Origin: Pseudomonas alcaliphila JAB1
Lineage (GTDB): Bacteria > Pseudomonadota > Gammaproteobacteria > Pseudomonadales > Pseudomonadaceae
Direction of reading: 5' to 3'
Assembly (NCBI RefSeq): GCF_001941865.1
Contig: NZ_CP016162.1
Span: 3,905,501-3,969,500, forward strand
Length of the DNA stretch: 64,000 nt
This document shows positions 1 through 14,500 of this stretch, one piece after another. The stretch's first letter is position 1. The number at the start of each line of letters is the position of its first letter. The position numbers and the translations under genes are program-made. The notes beneath the pieces are model-generated. The model did not search any database. It was not told the origin of the DNA and was given only the letters and a program-made list of their open reading frames with translations.

Positions 1-5493
<5,493 letters not shown>

Positions 5494-5497
5494 GCAG

Positions 5498-5965
5498 TCA
5501 GAGCAAACTCTGATTCCCCACCGCACAGCGACTGATCGCCTGCCGCGCCTGCGGCAGGCCTTTGAGCCGAGTGGCGCACTGCGCCTGACTCGATATCCGC
5601 TCCACCTGCAGGTTGGCCTGCTCGTCGATGCTGATCAGATAGGGATGGTTGTAACGCGCGCGGTCATTCCAGCCGCTGAAACGCTGAGTGCTGAACACGC
5701 AGCGATAGTCCAGATGGCCGGTAAAGCCCTGAAAACGATCACGCATGAAAATGTGGTGATAACGCTGCCAGTCGCGATCACGCTGCCCGACACGCACGGC
5801 CTCCTGGCACTCTGCAAGCGTGGTGATCTGCGGCTCGTGCAGGAAAATGCTCTGCGCCAAGTTGGAGCCGCCCAGCTGCACGCTGGCGACCAGATACACC
5901 TCGGGTTGCTCAGCGAACGCCGGCGCAGCCAGGAGCGCCAGCAGACTCAAGATCCGTTTGTTCAT
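5498..5965 (-). CDS. Small secreted protein of unknown function (PA3765-like by position)
   Basis: About 155 residues with a clear Sec signal peptide (MNKRILSLLALLAAPAFAEQ, cleavage after AFA). The mature part has three cysteines (AECQE, DYRCVF, QCATRL, plus a late SRCAVG) that could form disulfides in the periplasm. I recognise no catalytic motif. The second of two in-frame ATGs is preferred because AGGGA sits six bases before it; the ATG at 5971 directly abuts that site. It converges on mltF, leaving only four bases between the stops, and lies just downstream of tadA. A protein of this type occupies the same place in P. aeruginosa, but the function is unknown. Confidence 0.8.
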   Translation of the reverse strand: MNKRILSLLALLAAPAFAEQPEVYLVASVQLGGSNLAQSIFLHEPQITTLAECQEAVRVGQRDRDWQRYHHIFMRDRFQGFTGHLDYRCVFSTQRFSGWNDRARYNHPYLISIDEQANLQVERISSQAQCATRLKGLPQARQAISRCAVGNQSLL

Positions 5966-5986
5966 GCTCATTCCCTGTAAGAACGC

Positions 5987-6463
5987 TCAGCCTCGCCGAG
6001 CCTTGAAGAACTCTTTCAGCAGCGCCCCGCTCTCCTCGGCCAGCAAGCCACCCTCCACCCGCACGCGGTGGTTGAGAAAGCCCTGGTCGAAGAATTGCCC
6101 CTGACTGATCGCTACCCCCGCACGCGGCTCGCTGGCGGCGAACACCACCCGGGCGATGCGCGCATGCACGATCAGGCCAGCGCACATGCTGCAGGGCTCC
6201 AGCGTGACATACAGGGTGCTGCCGGGCAGTCGGTAGTTCTGCACGCTTTGCGCCGCCGCGCGAATCGCCACCATCTCGGCATGAGCGCTGGGGTCGTGAC
6301 GCAGAATCGGGCAGTTGAAGCCCTGCCCGAGCACTTCGCCATCCTGCACCAGTACAGCGCCGACCGGCACCTCGCCCTGCTCCGCGCCCAGGCACGCCTG
6401 CGCCAGCGCCAGGCGCATGAAGTGCTCGTCACGCGAGCGATCGATGATCTGCGGTCGTTTCAT
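5987..6463 (-). CDS. tadA: tRNA-specific adenosine deaminase
   Basis: Deaminates A34 to inosine in tRNA-Arg(ACG). The 158-residue product has the cytidine-deaminase-fold zinc site: HAEMVAI supplies the histidine ligand and catalytic glutamate, and PCSMCAG supplies the two cysteines. The N-terminal helix DEHFMRLALAQA and GEVPVGAVLVQDGEVLG are characteristic of the family, and the length is normal. The product is essential in most bacteria. It lies between the multicopper oxidase gene and the small secreted protein, all on the minus strand. Confidence 0.96.
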   Translation of the reverse strand: MKRPQIIDRSRDEHFMRLALAQACLGAEQGEVPVGAVLVQDGEVLGQGFNCPILRHDPSAHAEMVAIRAAAQSVQNYRLPGSTLYVTLEPCSMCAGLIVHARIARVVFAASEPRAGVAISQGQFFDQGFLNHRVRVEGGLLAEESGALLKEFFKARRG

Positions 6464-6519
6464 TGCATCAATCCGAAGGGTGACCGCTCTGCTACGCGGA
6501 CCTGAAAACGGCGCCTACC

Positions 6520-7893
6520 CTACACCACTTCGATGGCCGCCATCAGCCCCGTTTCCATATGGTCGATGACGTGGCAGTGGAACATCCACACACCGGGATT
6601 ATCGGCGACGAAGGCGATACGCGCGGTCTCGTTCTTGCCCAACAGATAGGTGTCGGTGAAATACGGAATGATCTTGCGCCGGTCCGAGCCCAGCACCTTG
6701 AAAGTCATGCCGTGCAGATGAATCGGGTGCTGATACTGCGCCATATTGCGCAGCACGAAGATGTAGTGACCACCCTTCTTCAGCGTGGCGATCGGGCGAT
6801 CGGCGCAGGTCTTGTCATTGATGTCCCAGGCCTGGCCGTTGATCTGCCAGTACTTGTAGCGACCGGCGGCCTCATCGGCCGGCGAGGCCAGCGCGGCTGC
6901 CCACTCGAAGTTGAAGCGCAGCGTCTCGGCGCGTGACAAGTCAGGCTCGGCGACAGGATTGGCCGGCAACGGCGGAGGCCAATCTCCAGCAGTTTCGGCA
7001 CTGGCAATGCCTTTCAAGGTCGCCAGGCGCAGCGGCCCGTTGCGCAGGGACAGCTCCTGCCCAGCCGCCGGCACCTTCAGTGCCAGGTCGATACGCATGC
7101 CTGGGCCGAGCCAGTATTCCTTACCCAAAGGCCGCGGCTGCACCGGGTTGCCGTCCAGCGCATAGATGCGCGCCTCGCTGCCCGGCAGATTGAGGCGATA
7201 GGTGATGGTGTTATCGACGTTGATCAGGCGCAGGCGCACCACCTGTCCTGCAGGTAATTCGAGGGTCGGGTTCGGTTCACCGTTGATGGTGGTCAAGCGC
7301 CCACGCGTACCCTCGCGCGCCGCCTGACGCGGTACCAGAAATTCGCTGAAGGCGCCCTGCTCGTCGATATGCCAGGTCTTCAGGCTCAGCGTGCGCTCAT
7401 GGCGAAACCCGGTGGGCTCGCGCTCCTCGACGATCAGCGGGCCGACCAGACCGCGCCCCAATTGCTCGGCACTGGCGGTGTGCGGGTGGTACCAGAAGCT
7501 GCCGGCGTCGTGGCAGATGAAGTCGTAATCGAAGTACTCGCCCGGCAGCACTGGTGCCTGGGACACGTAGGGCACGCCGTCCATTTCCAGCGGCAGACGA
7601 ATGCCGTGCCAATGGATGGTGCTCTGCACATCCAGCTTGTTGATGAAGCGCACCCGCAAACGCTCGCCCTGCCGACAGCGCAACTCCAATCCCGGCGCCT
7701 GGCCGCCATAGCCCCAGGCCGGCGTCTTGTGCCCCGGCACCAGCTCCAGATCAAGCGGTGCGGCGATCAGCTCGTAGTCATGGCTCGCCACGTTCTCCGG
7801 GCGCCCGAGCCAGTAACGCACACCACCTGCGCCCAGGCCGGCAACACCCAGACCAGCCAGACCGGCGAGCACTTGTCTGCGGGTAAACGACAT
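6520..7893 (-). CDS. Tat-exported multicopper oxidase
   Basis: About 457 residues. A twin-arginine signal is visible at the N-terminus (FTRRQVLAGLAGLGVAGLG). All four copper motifs are present: TIHWHGIRLP, WYHPHT, HPIHLHGM and the C-terminal HCHVIDHMETGLM with its axial methionine. It should therefore be a complete periplasmic laccase or cuprous-oxidase-like enzyme with three cupredoxin domains. I see no methionine-rich segment like that of CueO, so the substrate cannot be named. The start was set at MSFTRR because GAGG lies six bases before this ATG; another ATG is at 7899. In P. aeruginosa the equivalent gene is the neighbour of guaA; here about 8 kb separate them. Confidence 0.92.
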   Translation of the reverse strand: MSFTRRQVLAGLAGLGVAGLGAGGVRYWLGRPENVASHDYELIAAPLDLELVPGHKTPAWGYGGQAPGLELRCRQGERLRVRFINKLDVQSTIHWHGIRLPLEMDGVPYVSQAPVLPGEYFDYDFICHDAGSFWYHPHTASAEQLGRGLVGPLIVEEREPTGFRHERTLSLKTWHIDEQGAFSEFLVPRQAAREGTRGRLTTINGEPNPTLELPAGQVVRLRLINVDNTITYRLNLPGSEARIYALDGNPVQPRPLGKEYWLGPGMRIDLALKVPAAGQELSLRNGPLRLATLKGIASAETAGDWPPPLPANPVAEPDLSRAETLRFNFEWAAALASPADEAAGRYKYWQINGQAWDINDKTCADRPIATLKKGGHYIFVLRNMAQYQHPIHLHGMTFKVLGSDRRKIIPYFTDTYLLGKNETARIAFVADNPGVWMFHCHVIDHMETGLMAAIEVV

Positions 7894-8022
7894 CTTCATC
7901 CTCGGCAATCTGCGAGCATACTCAATTGCGGTATCTTCTCATTTTCACGAAGGAAGAGACGAGCTCGGTCAAAGGACTTATTGCCGCAGATGAACGCGAC
8001 AAACACACGGGAGCGCCTGGAC

Positions 8023-8240
8023 ATGTCGCCTGCGAAGCCGCCTGTCCGACAAGGCTATCGATACGCCATGGACCTGTTCGGTATGGCGATGACCAGCGCA
8101 CTGGCACTTTACGTCGCATGGCAGATCCTGGAAGCACCGAGGCGATCCTTACCAGCCAGGTACGTGCCAAGCGCGAGATGCTCGTTGCCGCACTTATCGC
8201 GCTTGCAACAATCGTTGTACTGGCACTGCTGCAGACATGA
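8023..8240 (+). pseudogene. Frameshifted small two-helix membrane protein gene
   Basis: An ATG at 8023 with a good ribosome site (CGGGAG, 9 bases upstream) begins MSPAKPPVRQGYRYAMDLFG and a hydrophobic helix (MAMTSALALYVAWQI). Near 8130-8145 (GAAGCACCGAGGCG) the frame degenerates into arginine- and serine-rich sequence. A different frame then carries the natural continuation STEAILTSQVRAKREMLVAAL and a second hydrophobic helix ending IVVLALLQT and TGA at 8240, directly before a terminator. Joining the frames gives a ~72-residue, two-helix membrane protein. A single-base indel (mutation or sequencing error) is the simple explanation; programmed frameshifting is possible but unsupported. Function unknown. 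Confidence 0.55.
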
Positions 8241-8267
8241 AAAAACCGGCCGAAGCCGGTTTTTTCA
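8239..8267. terminator. Bidirectional rho-independent terminator
   Basis: AACCGGC-CGAA-GCCGGTT stem flanked by A and T runs. It lies between the converging frameshifted small gene and the TonB receptor gene, and can serve both. Its core is nearly identical to the terminator after guaA at 16288-16322. Confidence 0.85.
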
Positions 8268-8302
8268 TTTGGGCCTGACACCCATTCAGGGCTTGGACCA
8301 AC

Positions 8303-10447
8303 TTACCAGCTGTAGCTCAGCTTGGCGGTAACTTCACGGCCCGGGTTGTAGTAATCAGCCGTACCGGAGCCGACCACATGCTGCTCATCCAGCAGATTGC
8401 TGACGTTGAGAGCCAGATCTGTGCCCTTGACGATGTTGTAGGTGAAGGCGGCGTCGAACACTGTAGCGGCATCACTTTTATCGGTGTTGGCAGCACCAAA
8501 GTAATATTCACCAATGTAACGGGCACCCAGACCTACGCTCACCTTCGTGCCCGGCACACTGTAGTAGCTCCAGAGTGAAGCGCTATGCCGTGGAGTGACT
8601 TCAAATTCATTGCCTTTGAGAGACGTGCCATCCCACAGCGAACCGCGAAGTACATCTGACTTCATGTAGGAGTATCCGCCAACCAGGCTCAGGTTCTCGG
8701 TCAGCTCAGCCTTGGCTTCCAGATCCAGGCCTCGCACCCTTGTCTCACCAACCGTCTGCTGCTGAATACCACCGCCAGGTACAACAACAGCAATGGAGAC
8801 ATTTTCCTGAGTCAAGTCATAGATGGCTGCGGAAAAGAGCGCGTTCATACCAGCAGGTGAATATTTCGCGCCTACTTCATACTGCTTGCCACGCTTCGGA
8901 GTGACGCCAATCTCGGGCGGAGAAACGGACTCCACCATGCTTACGTAGGTCGAAACCTCGTCAGTGACGATGAAGGTCAACGCGCCACGGTAAGACGTTT
9001 CAGAAAAACTGTCGGAGGTTTTGACGGTGTTGAGCTTGTTGGTTTCAGCCAGGTCCATCGAATCGTTACGCACGCCTGCAGTGACGATAACGCGGTCGTA
9101 GAAGGACAGGTTCTGTTGCAGGAATACAGCCTTGGTCGTGTACTCCTGTTTCACGTGGCGATAGGGCAGCAGCCCGCCTGGAGCACCACTGTAGACCGGG
9201 TTGGCAATATCAATGGGCGCCACTTCTCCCGCGATTCCTCGGGCGTAGATAGAGCTGGCGTCAGTTGTGGAGTCGCCGTACTCGACCCCCACCATGGTGC
9301 TGCTATCGATATTTCCGAAGCGGGCATCGTACTGCAGCATCAGATTACCGTTGACCTGCTCGGCCTCAGTATCGGTACCAAAAGCGTCACGATCTCGCAG
9401 GGTTCCCGTTCCTGTGCCGCTCAGGTACAGGTAAGCAAAATCATCCGTCAGCTCGCTGTACCGCAGGTTGCTGCGCAGGATGAAACCGTTGTCGAAATCG
9501 TGAGTGAAACTGCCACTGATATTGGTGCGTTCCACATCGTGGAAGTTGTAGCCAGGCTCACCGAAGAATTCATCGCGGTCATATTCCCTGTCTGTCGGGT
9601 AGCCGCCACTGTTGGGGGTGCTCTTGGTCTTGAGGTGATCCACCACGAGCGTTGCCGAGGTATAGGCCGTCGGCGCCCAGGTCAGGCCGCCCATGAGGAG
9701 CTGATTGTCGTCCTGAGAGTGATCGTACTCACGATCACTGTCCTGGAACTTGCCGGTGAAACGATAAGCCAAGGTCTTATCCGCATTCAGCACATCACCG
9801 ACGTCGATGCCGGTTTCCTTGTGGTTGAAGGAACCGTAAGTGCCGTAGATCTGACCGAACTTCTCGAAGCGCGGTTTCTTGGTCACGAAGTTCACCGAAC
9901 CACCTGGGTCGGCTGCGCCAAACAACGTGGAGTTGGCGCCCCGCAGAATTTCAACGCGCTCGAAGGCGAACGGGTCTTCGCGAACACCGCGCATGGAACT
10001 CAGTGTCAAACCGTCGCGGTAGGTGGTCGCCTGGAAGCCACGAATCTTGAAGTAGTCGTTGCGGTCATCGCTGCCGTAGTAGTCGGTGATCACGCCTGGC
10101 GTGTATTGCAGGAGTTCTTCTGTGGTGTTGACGCTGCGCTGCTCGATTTCCTTCTGGGTCACCACGGAAACAGAGGCCGGGGTATTGAGGATGCTGGTGG
10201 CGACCTTGCCGCCGACCCAGAGCTCCTGGGCAACCACCGAACTGGCGTCATCACCTGCCGAGGCCTTGGCGTTGACGATAATCGGCGCCAGGCGGAAGGG
10301 TTCTTCCTCTGCGGCAGAGCTTGCCTCTTGCGCGTGAACGTATAGAGGCGCAGCAACCAGCGGCGTGCAAAACAGAGCAACGCTGGTAACGCGCCGCCAG
10401 GGCGCTCGTGTATTGAGAACCCCGTTCTTACTATCGGTCATGCTCAT
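8303..10447 (-). CDS. TonB-dependent siderophore receptor
   Basis: 714 residues: a long signal region (cleavage likely after YVHA), then a plug domain (TPASVSVVTQKEIEQRSV, GVITDYYGSDDRNDYFKIRG, RVEILRGANSTLFGAADPGG) and a 22-strand barrel ending in YSW, the aromatic terminus used for outer-membrane assembly. The plug resembles ferrichrome/ferrioxamine-type receptors (FhuA/FoxA group); the ligand cannot be read from sequence. No FecA-type N-terminal signalling domain is seen, so regulation is probably plain Fur control; a Fur-like site lies about 100 bases upstream. It is part of the accessory insertion between the multicopper oxidase and guaA. Two ATGs (10447, 10441) share one AAGGA site. Confidence 0.92.
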   Translation of the reverse strand: MSMTDSKNGVLNTRAPWRRVTSVALFCTPLVAAPLYVHAQEASSAAEEEPFRLAPIIVNAKASAGDDASSVVAQELWVGGKVATSILNTPASVSVVTQKEIEQRSVNTTEELLQYTPGVITDYYGSDDRNDYFKIRGFQATTYRDGLTLSSMRGVREDPFAFERVEILRGANSTLFGAADPGGSVNFVTKKPRFEKFGQIYGTYGSFNHKETGIDVGDVLNADKTLAYRFTGKFQDSDREYDHSQDDNQLLMGGLTWAPTAYTSATLVVDHLKTKSTPNSGGYPTDREYDRDEFFGEPGYNFHDVERTNISGSFTHDFDNGFILRSNLRYSELTDDFAYLYLSGTGTGTLRDRDAFGTDTEAEQVNGNLMLQYDARFGNIDSSTMVGVEYGDSTTDASSIYARGIAGEVAPIDIANPVYSGAPGGLLPYRHVKQEYTTKAVFLQQNLSFYDRVIVTAGVRNDSMDLAETNKLNTVKTSDSFSETSYRGALTFIVTDEVSTYVSMVESVSPPEIGVTPKRGKQYEVGAKYSPAGMNALFSAAIYDLTQENVSIAVVVPGGGIQQQTVGETRVRGLDLEAKAELTENLSLVGGYSYMKSDVLRGSLWDGTSLKGNEFEVTPRHSASLWSYYSVPGTKVSVGLGARYIGEYYFGAANTDKSDAATVFDAAFTYNIVKGTDLALNVSNLLDEQHVVGSGTADYYNPGREVTAKLSYSW

Positions 10448-10545
10448 GGTCCTTATCGGTTAAGAAGCGTGTCAGCGGCCTGCCTTGTCATCTTTCTATG
10501 TGGCGGTACCTGGTTGGCGGCGGCAACATAGCAGAAAACACACAT

Positions 10546-10572
10546 CAAAACGATAATGACTTACATATAGAT
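10546..10572 (-). promoter_or_regulatory. Possible Fur box upstream of the TonB receptor
   Basis: GATAATGACTTACATATAG matches the 19-base GATAATGATAATCATTATC consensus at about 11 positions, with a perfect first hexamer. It is about 100 bases upstream of the receptor start in an AT-rich stretch. The match alone is weak; the context (siderophore receptor) raises it. Confidence 0.35.
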
Positions 10573-10799
10573 TTACCGATCTCTCTTGATACCGAACCCG
10601 TTATTTACCAGGCGCGTTCCACCTCAATTGCTTGTTCGGAGCACAGAGCGGTGCCGGACCGCTTGCCAGATAGAGCGCGCAGCCACACAGAGCATTCGTA
10701 AGTGCGCCTTGAACTCGATGGCGAGCGTCATGGGCAGGGTTATGGGATATCTCTAGAAGCATCGAGGTACGAAGAACTGAGCCGTTTCCCACGCTGGAT

Positions 10800-11165
10800 C
10801 TGTCTGCGCAACCTGTCACCTGCAGGTTGAGCGACGACGGCTGGTCCCAATTGCTGGGAAACCGCTAATTCACTATCGCCTGCGACTGGCACCATCGCGA
10901 AGCGATACTCGCCAGCCGGCATCGTCATAGGTGCCGGGAATCGTAAGCTCGGTTTGCGTGGCACTGTCCGGAACCTTGCCGTGTAACCGCAGGACAGCCT
11001 TGCCCGGTGCGCTGCGCTCCAGCAACACACTTCCCTTTCCGTGGTGCGTAACCGATTTGCCGGAGGTAGGTGCCACCTTAAAGTCGACTCTACCGGTCAC
11101 CAAAGCGCTCGATCACGTCCTGAGCGAATCCGCACGGCGCCAGGTACAACAGCAAAATGCGCGGA
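10800..11165 (-). pseudogene. Decayed gene for a small secreted protein
   Basis: Three consecutive reading frames on the minus strand give pieces that read like one protein. The first is signal-like, ILLLYLAPCGFAQDVIERFG. After a shift near 11100 comes RVDFKVAPTSGKSVTHHGKG, then LLERSAPGKAVLRLHGKVPD and TELTIPGTYDDAG. After another shift near 10925 comes EYRFAMVPVAGDSELAVSQQ. No single frame spans them and no convincing start remains. I do not recognise the family. It lies in the accessory region between the TonB receptor and the displaced guaA end and is most simply a dead gene with at least two frameshifts. Confidence 0.4.
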
Positions 11166-11285
11166 CACCAGGCAGCTAGCGAGTTGCCGGGCATGGACGC
11201 CCCTTTTCAAGGAAATGAAAACCCAACCCTAGCCAAGGCTTTCCGCAGGCGACAGAAAACACGTCACATAAGGCCTAAAAACAAA

Positions 11286-11313
11286 ACCCCGGCACCAGGG
11301 CCGGGGTTTAGTC
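11286..11313 (-). terminator. Terminator beyond the displaced guaA 3' end
   Basis: AAACCCCGGC-ACCAGG-GCCGGGGTTT is a strong 10-bp stem with A and T runs. It sits 25 bases downstream (minus strand) of the stop codon of the guaA remnant, where a native guaA terminator would be expected. Confidence 0.65.
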
Positions 11314-11337
11314 AGACGAGCGACACCAGGGAGGACA

Positions 11338-11417
11338 TCATTTCCACTCGATAGTCGCTGGTGGCTTGCTCGACACGTCGTAGGTGACGCGGGAGATGCC
11401 TTCGATTTCGTTGATGA
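11338..11417 (-). repeat. Displaced guaA 3' end (attachment-site-like direct repeat, distal copy)
   Basis: 80 bases matching the 3' end of intact guaA (16337-16416) with about five mismatches, the last ~35 bases being identical. It encodes the same C-terminal peptide, [19 protein letters not shown], followed by K and TGA instead of E and TGA, so the differences are otherwise synonymous. Homology stops abruptly at 11417. This is the footprint of an integrative element that entered the guaA 3' end and restored the gene with its own copy. Confidence 0.85.
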
Positions 11418-11565
11418 CGCCGACCGTTTCTCCGCGTTCAGGCCCCGGCGTAGCGGCTATCCAGAATTAATCATATCTACCAATTGCTGCGCTCTCTCAT
11501 CGAAGCAGCAAGGCTAATGATCCTGAAAGCTGACAGGGCGCCGCCGCAGAAACTGCTTTAGCCGC
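11418..11565. other. Spacer between guaA remnant and the large NTPase gene
   Basis: 148 bases without a recognisable gene, integrase remnant, tRNA or clear hairpin terminator. The composition is close to that of the large gene. Confidence 0.5.
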
Positions 11566-14500
11566 TCACCGACGCAAAGCTAAGGCTGCAGCATCTTCTG
11601 CACCATGAACCTCAGCGTCAAGCAGGCGCTCATAGATTGTCATCGCACGAGTTTTGATCTCTATCGTTGAACGCTGAAGTGCAATCACAAGCCCTATAAA
11701 CTCACCATCGTACATTCCTCCAACTGTTCTTTCTGGCGATGTACGTGCAAGCTCGGCTGCAGACTCTGCTATTTCAAGCACCAGCATTTCAAAGTCTGGA
11801 TAAAGTAGCAGGTGCTGAAGCGAGCGCACAAACAGCCGCCCCATCGACTCTCTGAGTAGATCCATATTTACAGCAACAGAAGCCAACAGGGCTCTCGTCA
11901 GCTCATCGGGAGGTAATCGCTCGCCACGATCTAAGGCTGTAGATAGAGCATGAGCCTCGAATCCACTGACAGCACTGGCCACAGAAATAAGGTAGATATG
12001 CGAGCGGCTTCGAATATCGAGATCAGGTTCGCGCCATCCCGCTGCAGCGGCGAACAAAACACCAACGCGGGCATAGATGTCACTCCCAGCCAACACAACC
12101 TTGACAATCTCACCCATCTCATCACCGATATCAGAATCGCCAACAACCTGGCACGCAGCGGCAAACTCACCGCCAATCTGCCTCAGCTTCTGATCTCTAT
12201 GCCTGAGCCAAAAATTTACTATCTCCAACTGAAGACTCAAATGCATGCGACCCCGTAGGCGCCACAACGACTGGACTACAGCCGCATTTTCAAAGGCTGC
12301 AGGAAATTTTCGCCAAATCGCTTCAATCAGCCCGCCCACTCTTGCAGCGTCAGCCCACCAGAGCTCGTGCGACCTGAACATCAGGATGGCACTCCAAACC
12401 TCAGGATCTTCAGGATAAGTGAGATGTAGCTCCAGCTCCGCGAGCCAACCATCACAATCAACACCGTCACGATGGATATATCCAGCAGCAATCGCTGACA
12501 GCAGTGTGAAATTACGCTGGGGGAGAAAGTGCATTCCGCCGCCCCGGCCAAATAGCATGGCCTCTGGGCGCTGATCTGGCTTCTCATTCCGCTCACGATT
12601 GGATTTATTTGACTCGGCATGACGTACTGTTTCAGCGGCCAATACATTGGCATCGCGCTGCAGCCACTCTCTGAGCAACTCGATGTCACAGTCATCAAGA
12701 CCTTTCAGGCGTTTGGCGAGCTCCTCCATGGCGTGGGCAACATCGTGGCGAAAACTGGTCGACGAGAAACCACGAGATTGAGCATCCCAAATCAAATCTT
12801 TTAGTGCCTGAGCGTCAACGGCTTCAACTGCCGACAATTCACGAATAGCTGCGCCCGTAACTTTCTCGTGTATACCTGGCTGGAAACACGGAATGATACG
12901 AAGAGCACGATCTGGAAGCGACTTTGCAAATGCGGCAAAAGCCCGAGATAACTCAGTCACACCACCTTTTAGCCAGTGTTTCGGGTGTTCATGACGGCCA
13001 GTATGGTCATTGACTACATTGAGCATTTTGATAATCGCATCGTCACTGGCTTTCGCCATCTGATCGTGGCTCATGGGTGATCCAACGAACTGCGCCATCC
13101 TCCGACCGCCACGCTTTGCTTGTAGCGTAGGCTGTTCGACCTGCCACTCCTTAACTTGCCTACGGCGACGGGGCGTCAGCACTTGTACTGGTAGTTCGGC
13201 AAGTAAACGCAACCTTCGCTCATCAGACCAACGGAGCAATTGCCTTCTCTGGGCAGGATCTCGTTCTTCCTGTAACTCTTCCCTCCAAGGCTCCCAAGCC
13301 TCGATGTAATCGCGCATCCGCTCAATATCAGCGAGAGAGAGGTGAGGAATAATCAGAGCGATCAGATTGCTTGAAGACCAGCCACAGATCAGGTGACCGA
13401 CGCGTCTATCATCGTCGAACGTGTCGCTACCTAGATGAAGGCGCCGCTGATCGGCCAAGAGAAATGCGAGCGCATACTCAGCAAATACGGCCGCGTTCGC
13501 CGCCAAAGTATCAGCCACTAGCGACTGGACTTCGTCAATTTCGACAGCAACAACAGTCGCAACCAAGGCACGCACGCCTAACGGGTTAGAAACCGCTGAC
13601 TCTTCAAGCACACTCCGCACGAGCCGCGTCAGGTGCCCTTCGCCATCATCATATTTCCAATGGTATGGAACAGATATCGATTGCGGATAACGATACCCAG
13701 GCCGCCCACCACCGGACTCTCGCGATACCACTCCGACGAACCAAGGCAAGAGCCGTTCGGCACAATAGAGCGGTGCAGCTGCGGCAATCTTCTCGACACC
13801 ATAAACCTTGATGCCATTGTGTCTGTCCTCAGGCTGCAACCCAGCCCACAATGCGATGAGATCCAAAGCAACCTGGGTATTACCATTCTCATGCAAAGTC
13901 TTGGCGTAATGGGATATCGCCCAATCTGCTAACACCGTTCGATTAAAGATCGTACGGACATGGGCGATTGCACGGTCGATCGCAATACCAGAACGCTCAA
14001 AGAGACTAAACACGTCTCCGTCATGTGAAGCATCCGACCAATAGCGATCGACCAGATCCATAACTTGACTCGAGTCCACAGCAACTTCTCGAATGAGCAG
14101 CATGGTCGCATTCCAGCGATGCTTTTCGTCCTGTAGAAGGAAAGGAAGGAGCGGCAGCACCCCTGATCGCCAGCATGGCCATCTTACCGATACCTGCCTG
14201 AATGCCCGATTCGCAAGTGCATGATCGTTACGCGCCATCCAATCGATCCAAACAATATCACTTGCACTCGGATCATTAGCACTGGCCAAAAAATCGGCCA
14301 CAAGATGGCGCAAGTGTCTGCGTGTCTTGGGGTTTGGTAGCAACAAGCGTATAGCCTCCTCATAGGAAGCCATATCAACTCTTCGCATGTGCTCAAGACC
14401 GCGCAATATTGTTCCTCGCGCAAATAATCCTTCCTGGCGACTCCATGCATAATCAGCCAACCCTTGTGCAGTTCGGAGCGTCTTCGCCTGGAAATCATCG

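Noticed and set aside
10498..10701. 67-codon plus-strand frame upstream of the TonB receptor
   Set aside because: No ribosome site, AT-rich intergenic composition, no domain; it overlaps the receptor's probable control region.
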